Source: Lachnoclostridium sp. UBA1308
GTDB taxonomy: Bacteria; Bacillota; Clostridia; Lachnospirales; Lachnospiraceae
Reading direction: 5' to 3'
Length of the DNA stretch: 26,978 nucleotides
Assembly (NCBI GenBank): GCA_002307215.1
Contig: DBTU01000016.1
Location: forward strand, 1 to 26,978
Both the position numbers and the translations under genes were made by a program. Positions 22,139 through 26,978 of this stretch are shown piece by piece. A model generated the notes under the pieces. That model saw only the letters and a list, made by a program, of their open reading frames with translations, was not told the DNA's origin and searched no databases. How positions within the stretch are numbered: position 1 is the first letter of the stretch; every line of letters begins with the position of its first letter.

Positions 22139-24469
22139 ATGGAGTATAAAATAAATCCGAATGCGGTGAATCAGTTCCTTATGGGAGCAGATATTTATGT
22201 TGAGGGAGAACCGGTTGATACGATAGGTATGATTGTAAAGGGCCGTGTCATGATGCAAAACAGTGGCGCCAAGATTATTATGAGTTCAGGATCATTTGTT
22301 GGCATACAGGATCTGTATGTTGGGAAATATCAAAACACCTACTCCGCCTGTGATGATGTGATGTTATATGTATTTCCTGTTAATAGAGTTGAAGAATTGG
22401 ATACTATTTTATCCTTTAATAAAGATTATCACGGCTTCATGGTGGCATCGCTTTATAAAATAATTTATGAATTAGATCAGGTCTATCAGGGCTTACTTAA
22501 AATCTGTCCCGAGCTTCATCAATTTATTACGGGAACTTATAATGATCTACTGGCTTCGGCAACACAAAGGGGATATAAGATTAAATCGTCGGAGCGTATG
22601 GCATCACTCCGAATGCCGGAACATAGCTTGGAGCACTTAGAGGATCGTATCGACTACTACTGCGAGTGTAGGAATGTGCCAATGGATGCAGTTAAAATAT
22701 TCTATTCTTATGGCAATACGATAACACTGTATCAGATTGAGGAGCAGGTTGATATTGTAAATCAACTTACAGAGGCCATAAGGCAGCTGGCAGCTGAGTT
22801 TATCTCAATAGCCAATTGTCTGGTGGATGACACAGAACAATGCCTATTTCATCTGATTACGAGGTTATCTAAACTTACGGATAATATCTCCGGAATGGAG
22901 CTGCTCGATATTATGGATAACATAATTGAGAAGGTAAATAAGGCTGAGAATTTTGCTGAAAAAATGCTTGGTAGTGAATATACAGTAGATCGCGAGAAGA
23001 TGGAGGAAGGCTATCATTTATTACTGACAGGTAATATGACAAATAGTGTGAACGAAGGGCCTATTAACAAATATTCCAATGAGGAGGCCAAGAATGCACT
23101 TTCTGAGTGTAAGGATGCCTATACTAAAATCCTTGATTATGCCGGAATTGATAGTGTAAGGGCGCTTGAGATGAAGTCTGTCATGGCGGATTTTGTCCAC
23201 ATGAGGGACAAGCATTCTACCGAGGATTTTGCAAGATCAGTAAGGCGAAAAATAGCTGAGAATCATTATATCGTATATAAGGAGGCTTTTTTACGAGCTT
23301 ATGCAGAGAAAGAACAGCCTCGCATCATCGAGATGTTTCTTAAATACGGCTTTGCCGATGACAGCTTACTTACAAATGAACAGATGCTTTCCTTGTATTT
23401 TCTAAGAGTGGAGAATAACCAAGAGGAACATTGTAGGGTATATGACATTGTGAGCTGGCTTACAATGATCTATGAAGGAAAGAAGGAACCCTCCAAAAAC
23501 GAGTTTGATATGGAATATCCGGAAATGGTGGCAGGACTTAAGAGACAAGGGAAACTAAATGAAAAGGAAGCTATTAGTTGGCTGTCTGATACAGCCCGGA
23601 AGTTGGAATACGAGATACAGAATATGTTTCGATATAATAACAGGACGACGAGCGGCCAGATATCAAGCTTTGTACCGATAATGTATGGCGATCAATACCC
23701 GGAAAACATCGAAAAAATTCTAAATAGCTCCGCAAAAGTTAATGCTGCGGTGGAAAAGCTTATGAAGATTGATTACTCTGTGTTCGACCGCGAGGTACTC
23801 TATGTCAATAAGGAGAAGAACATTGCAAAGGAGTATATAATAAAAAGGGTCTATCCGGATTTTATTCTCATGCCCACGGTAGGAACAAATGGGGTCATGT
23901 GGCAGGAGATTTCCGGGAAAAAAAGAGACACCGCAGGAAGATTACTTCTTCCGGTATTTACTGACATGGATATCAACAATATACTGGTTAAAATCCTTGG
24001 AAGATTTCGCTGGGAACTTTGCAGAACGATTGAAGGACCCGCGTGGAATGATATCACATCCAAATCACTTACCTCAGAGTATGCCGATTATCTGCAATTC
24101 TATCGCAAGAATAAAGAGCTGTCGGAGGAAAAGAAGGAGAAAATCAAACAACAAATACAAAAGGGTCGCAATAACAGCCGCGAGATATTTGTCCTGGACT
24201 TTGAAAATTGGATTAATTACGAATCAAAAGGGGCGGTTAAGCTTAACAAGATTGTTCGTGAAATAATGGCGACCTATTGTCCTTTTGGAAAAGAGTTAAG
24301 GGATCAGCTGAAGAATCAACCGGTATTTGAGGAAGCAACTGCGCGCTATTTCAGGGAGAAGTTAAAAAAGATACGAGAGATAGAAGGAAGATACCGTATG
24401 CTACAGAAGGATTCGATAGAACTGACCCCCGAGCTTGTCGAAACATTAGAATATTATAAGGAACAATAA
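22139..24469 (+). CDS. Large hypothetical protein with N-terminal CRP-like (cyclic-nucleotide-binding fold) domain
   Basis: The 776-residue protein starts with a beta-roll like the CRP/FNR sensor domain (about residues 12-105): 'GADIYVEGEPVDTIGMIVKG' followed by 'RVMMQNSGAKIIMSSGSFVG', then 'DDVMLYVFPVN'. The usual cyclic-nucleotide phosphate-binding cassette with a conserved Arg is not evident and no HTH follows, so it is not a standard transcription factor. The rest is long, helical and charged, ending 'YRMLQKDSIELTPELVETLE', without membrane segments or known catalytic motifs. It has a leader with a hairpin and is followed by a TPR-AAA-like gene on the same strand with its own promoter. 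I think it is a Lachnospiraceae-specific family; its function is unknown. Confidence 0.6.
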   Translation: MEYKINPNAVNQFLMGADIYVEGEPVDTIGMIVKGRVMMQNSGAKIIMSSGSFVGIQDLYVGKYQNTYSACDDVMLYVFPVNRVEELDTILSFNKDYHGFMVASLYKIIYELDQVYQGLLKICPELHQFITGTYNDLLASATQRGYKIKSSERMASLRMPEHSLEHLEDRIDYYCECRNVPMDAVKIFYSYGNTITLYQIEEQVDIVNQLTEAIRQLAAEFISIANCLVDDTEQCLFHLITRLSKLTDNISGMELLDIMDNIIEKVNKAENFAEKMLGSEYTVDREKMEEGYHLLLTGNMTNSVNEGPINKYSNEEAKNALSECKDAYTKILDYAGIDSVRALEMKSVMADFVHMRDKHSTEDFARSVRRKIAENHYIVYKEAFLRAYAEKEQPRIIEMFLKYGFADDSLLTNEQMLSLYFLRVENNQEEHCRVYDIVSWLTMIYEGKKEPSKNEFDMEYPEMVAGLKRQGKLNEKEAISWLSDTARKLEYEIQNMFRYNNRTTSGQISSFVPIMYGDQYPENIEKILNSSAKVNAAVEKLMKIDYSVFDREVLYVNKEKNIAKEYIIKRVYPDFILMPTVGTNGVMWQEISGKKRDTAGRLLLPVFTDMDINNILVKILGRFRWELCRTIEGPAWNDITSKSLTSEYADYLQFYRKNKELSEEKKEKIKQQIQKGRNNSREIFVLDFENWINYESKGAVKLNKIVREIMATYCPFGKELRDQLKNQPVFEEATARYFREKLKKIREIEGRYRMLQKDSIELTPELVETLEYYKEQ

Positions 24470-24550
24470 GAGCAGCATTTGACGGCTCTCAAATCAGGGG
24501 CGTGAATTGTTCTTTGTTTTGCACTATAATCTTCCAGCGCTTTTTACTTG

Positions 24551-24579
24551 TTTTCACAGAATACTAATGATACTATAAT
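24551..24579 (+). promoter_or_regulatory. Promoter candidate of the TPR-AAA-like gene
   Basis: TTTTCA (24551-24556), 17 nt, TATAAT (24574-24579), 76 nt before the ATG. A 7-bp hairpin ACATCAA-caa-TTGATGT (24615-24631) lies between it and the AGAGGAGG ribosome site. Confidence 0.5.
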
Positions 24580-24655
24580 AGAATATGAGAATAAGCGGAT
24601 TTCTACGATAAAATACATCAACAATTGATGTCTGACACACAGAGGAGGTTAAGTC

Positions 24656-26485
24656 ATGGGGAGCTATGATAATATAGTGAAAACGGAAGAGATCCGGAAA
24701 AAAGTTGAAGAAGGCGATTTTTTATCTGCTCAGAAGATTTTGGATACCATGCAGCTTAAGAAACTTAACAATATATCTGATCTTGGCCTCCTGGCAGAAG
24801 TATATAAGGAAAACGAACGGTATGAGGAAGCAACGGCACTCTATCTAAAAATCTACGCACGAACCAAGACAAGGAAAACCATCAGTCAGCTGGTTGATAT
24901 TAATATTAAAAGAGGCAATGCGGAAGATGCAGAAGAATATCTGGCGCAGTATAGGAAAGTATCCTCGGAGGACTTTGACAGCTATGTGTTACGTTATAAG
25001 CTTGAGAAGCTGAAAGGGGTTACCTACGATCAGCTGATTGATATTTTACTAACACTTAAAAAGACAGAGTATAGTGAAAAGTGGGCCTATGAGTTGGCTA
25101 AGGTTTATTATAAGGCAGGAATGGAAGAGGAATGCAGGAAGGAATGCTCCGATATCATTCTCTGGTTTAGCGAAGGGGCTTATGTTGAGAAGGCGAAGAT
25201 GCTATACTCCTATTATTCCGGTGAAACAGGGAAAGAAAAAATCATGGAGGAACTAAGACGAAGAGCTGAGCAGTCCGAAGAGGACACGCTAACACAGGAT
25301 TCACCGCTGAAGAATGAATTCACGGACTCATATGTGGAAATTAATCCCGGTTCTGATTTTATGTCAGAAGAAGAGGAAGAATTGGAATTCGGGCTAAAAA
25401 AAGACATAAAAGATATGATGATCGAACCGAATCAGCAGGATTATGAAGATTTTGATGAGAGCACAGATCAGGATGATAATTCATACCGGAATGAGAGTAC
25501 AGATCAAGATGGGATTGTAGATTTGGATTATGAGCAGACTAATATGGATGCTTCAGAAGAAATCAGCTCTATTCAGGGAGATGATTACATAGATGAAATA
25601 GAAACGGATACCGAGGAGCAATCCCAAACCGGAGATTATTCTAACGATGTTTATGAAGCCGGTGAATACGAGAGCGAACAACCGGTGGAGGTAATACCGG
25701 ATGAAGAAGATATAAAATTAAAACAGATTGCTGAGAAAAAAATGATAGTTCCGGATGAGATATTTGGGAATTTCCTGCATATCGTAACAATCAAGAAGCA
25801 GATAGTAAAGAGCTTAGAAGTAATAAGTCAGGATAGTAAAAAATCAGTGCTGATGATAATAACAGGGGCAAAAGGCTCCGGAAAAACTGCACTAGCTAAG
25901 GATATGGCGTTATTCTTAAGCAAAACGGGTAGGATAAAATCCACCAAGGTAGCAAAGATATCAGCCGAGAAGTTAAATACAGTAGATCTGGAAGCAAAAA
26001 GAGAGACCTTAAGAAGCAGTTGTATGGTTGTCGAAAATGCCAGTGAGTTAAAACGTGAGACGATTGAAAATCTATTGGAACTCACAAAGAGGCTTCAGGG
26101 GGATATTGCCGTAATATTTGAAGAAGAAAAGAAAAATATGAATAGGCTTTTTCGTGAATGTCCCAGGCTCATGGATTTATTAAAGATACGGATCCATCTT
26201 CCTCAGTACTCAATAGAGGACCTAATGGGTTTTGCGATTGCTTATCTAAAACAGAAAGATTATCTTATCGGTCAAAAAGCAGAAGCTGTTTTAATGAATA
26301 GATTGAAGCAAATAGTAAAGCAATCTAATCCGCATACATATCTGGACCAGATCAATGATCTGTGTCAGTCGGTTATGAATGCGGCCGATTTAAGAACAGG
26401 TAGGCAATTGACCAGCCTTGCGGCCCAAGGCAGGTTGGAGGATGTAGGAATTTTATTCATTCTTCCGGAGGACTTTAAGAATTGA
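24656..26485 (+). CDS. TPR-like protein with acidic linker and degenerate CbxX/SpoVK-type AAA domain
   Basis: The 609-residue protein has three parts. Residues about 1-200 are TPR-like helical pairs ('EVYKENERYEEATALYLKIY', 'GNAEDAEEYLAQYRK'). Residues about 200-365 are a very acidic disordered linker rich in Glu, Asp, Ser and Gln. Residues about 365-609 resemble a CbxX/SpoVK-family AAA domain: Walker A 'GAKGSGKT', then 'CMVVENASEL' where Walker B (hhhhDE) is expected, and 'LPQYSIEDLMGFAIAYLKQK' matching the family's post-arginine-finger segment. The Walker B acidic pair is altered and the usual SRF arginine finger is replaced by 'LLKIRIH', so it may bind but not hydrolyse ATP. The start has AGAGGAGG. 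Its 3' end overlaps the convergent Ig-like gene by 11 bp. Confidence 0.65.
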   Translation: MGSYDNIVKTEEIRKKVEEGDFLSAQKILDTMQLKKLNNISDLGLLAEVYKENERYEEATALYLKIYARTKTRKTISQLVDINIKRGNAEDAEEYLAQYRKVSSEDFDSYVLRYKLEKLKGVTYDQLIDILLTLKKTEYSEKWAYELAKVYYKAGMEEECRKECSDIILWFSEGAYVEKAKMLYSYYSGETGKEKIMEELRRRAEQSEEDTLTQDSPLKNEFTDSYVEINPGSDFMSEEEEELEFGLKKDIKDMMIEPNQQDYEDFDESTDQDDNSYRNESTDQDGIVDLDYEQTNMDASEEISSIQGDDYIDEIETDTEEQSQTGDYSNDVYEAGEYESEQPVEVIPDEEDIKLKQIAEKKMIVPDEIFGNFLHIVTIKKQIVKSLEVISQDSKKSVLMIITGAKGSGKTALAKDMALFLSKTGRIKSTKVAKISAEKLNTVDLEAKRETLRSSCMVVENASELKRETIENLLELTKRLQGDIAVIFEEEKKNMNRLFRECPRLMDLLKIRIHLPQYSIEDLMGFAIAYLKQKDYLIGQKAEAVLMNRLKQIVKQSNPHTYLDQINDLCQSVMNAADLRTGRQLTSLAAQGRLEDVGILFILPEDFKN

Positions 26486-26822
26486 CTTTAAATTGAATGG
26501 TAATTTCGTTCGGTAGCGTCTGTCCTTGTATTGATTTTACCTTTGTTGTAACATGAAGCAGATAGGATTCGTTTTTTGAGTAGGGAGCCATTGGCTCAAT
26601 CTCAATACTGTTACTAATGGAGTCATAGCGGATATTAGTCTGAAGGGGTACCTGGCCGGAGGAAGTTACATACAGGTTCTTATTGTTCACGGTTGAGGGA
26701 TTGAGAGGAGCTGTGAATCTTATCTTCCATACGATATTACCGGTCCTGAATTTAAGATCTTGTTTTACACGGTTCTTTCCGCTACCTTCTACATTTTCGA
26801 TTGTTATATAATGAGGGGCCAT
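26475..26822 (-). CDS. Small Ig-like (SbsA/Big_5-type) domain protein
   Basis: The ATG at 26822 is chosen because AAAGGAG is 9 nt upstream; an ATG at 26831 would touch that site. The 115-residue protein is predicted all-beta, with 'IRFTAPLNPSTVNNKNLYV' and 'APYSKNESYLLHVTTKVKS' typical of the SbsA Ig-like domain ('F s.pv...tv....i.v' and 'l.....Y.l.v...v.d..G'). Such domains usually lie in long surface proteins; here it is a single domain without signal peptide or anchor. It converges with and overlaps the TPR-AAA-like gene by 11 bp. Its role is unknown. Confidence 0.7.
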   Translation of the reverse strand: MAPHYITIENVEGSGKNRVKQDLKFRTGNIVWKIRFTAPLNPSTVNNKNLYVTSSGQVPLQTNIRYDSISNSIEIEPMAPYSKNESYLLHVTTKVKSIQGQTLPNEITIQFKVNS

Positions 26823-26978
26823 GATATTCATCTCCTTTCAATATAATAGGACAATAAGGAATTGTTGGATAATATGGACTAATATAGGAAAACATTACAA
26901 ATATTATACCATATTGTATTTAATCTGCAATACGACCATAGTTGCAGTAGTGCGAAAATAGTCTCGCAAAAATCATGC

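Noticed and set aside
24481..24500. ATTTGA-cggctc-TCAAAT hairpin after the 776-residue gene as a terminator
   Set aside because: The 6-bp stem is AT-rich and no U-tract follows.

Overview
The window looks like a chromosomal piece of a low-to-moderate GC anaerobic Firmicute, most likely a Lachnospiraceae / Clostridium cluster XIVa member. The evidence is strong AGGAGG-type ribosome sites, TTG and GTG starts, a large Bacillus/Clostridium-type SRP RNA with an Alu domain, a NrdG-like activase, and several long proteins of a kind I associate with that family. No read-out of species is possible from the sequence alone.

Left part (1 to about 12.3 kb) is a very AT-rich accessory island. It begins with a leftward pair, a small helix-turn-helix protein (59-301) and a TnsD/TniQ-family Tn7-like target selector (345-2129). 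Two rightward cargo units follow. The first is a tightly packed five-gene operon (2535-8693): calcineurin-like metallophosphoesterase, all-helical protein, two P-loop GTPases of the 'double GTPase' kind, and a GAP1-type GTPase-associated protein. I read it as a GTPase-associated conflict (putative anti-phage) system of the type predicted by comparative genomics. The second is a single 972-residue protein (9098-12016) with an HD hydrolase domain followed by an Hsp90/GHKL ATPase domain, also typical of predicted defence loci. Both units are preceded by the same ~125-bp module (2222-2349 and 8776-8899) with an identical extended -10 promoter and a 266-274 nt leader, so they appear to be co-regulated. 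A cluster of four palindromic TTCTCAAA-type repeats (12186-12321) closes the region and may be a transposon end.

The transition zone (12.4-14.2 kb) has a hairpin terminator, a small membrane-anchored protein on the minus strand and an AT-rich CPBP-family intramembrane protease.

From about 14.2 kb base composition rises and ordinary core genes begin: a split-barrel flavoprotein, a YczE-like membrane protein, tatD, rsmA, a lineage-specific 415-residue protein, a convergent GNAT + radical-SAM activase pair, tadA, the SRP RNA gene ffs with promoters and terminator, and a streptothricin-acetyltransferase-like GNAT. The right end carries a 776-residue protein with a CRP-like sensor fold, a 609-residue TPR + degenerate AAA protein, and a convergent small Ig-like protein.

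The most interesting material is the island: a GTPase/phosphoesterase system and an HD-Hsp90 protein under duplicated control regions, carried beside a TnsD-like targeting gene.
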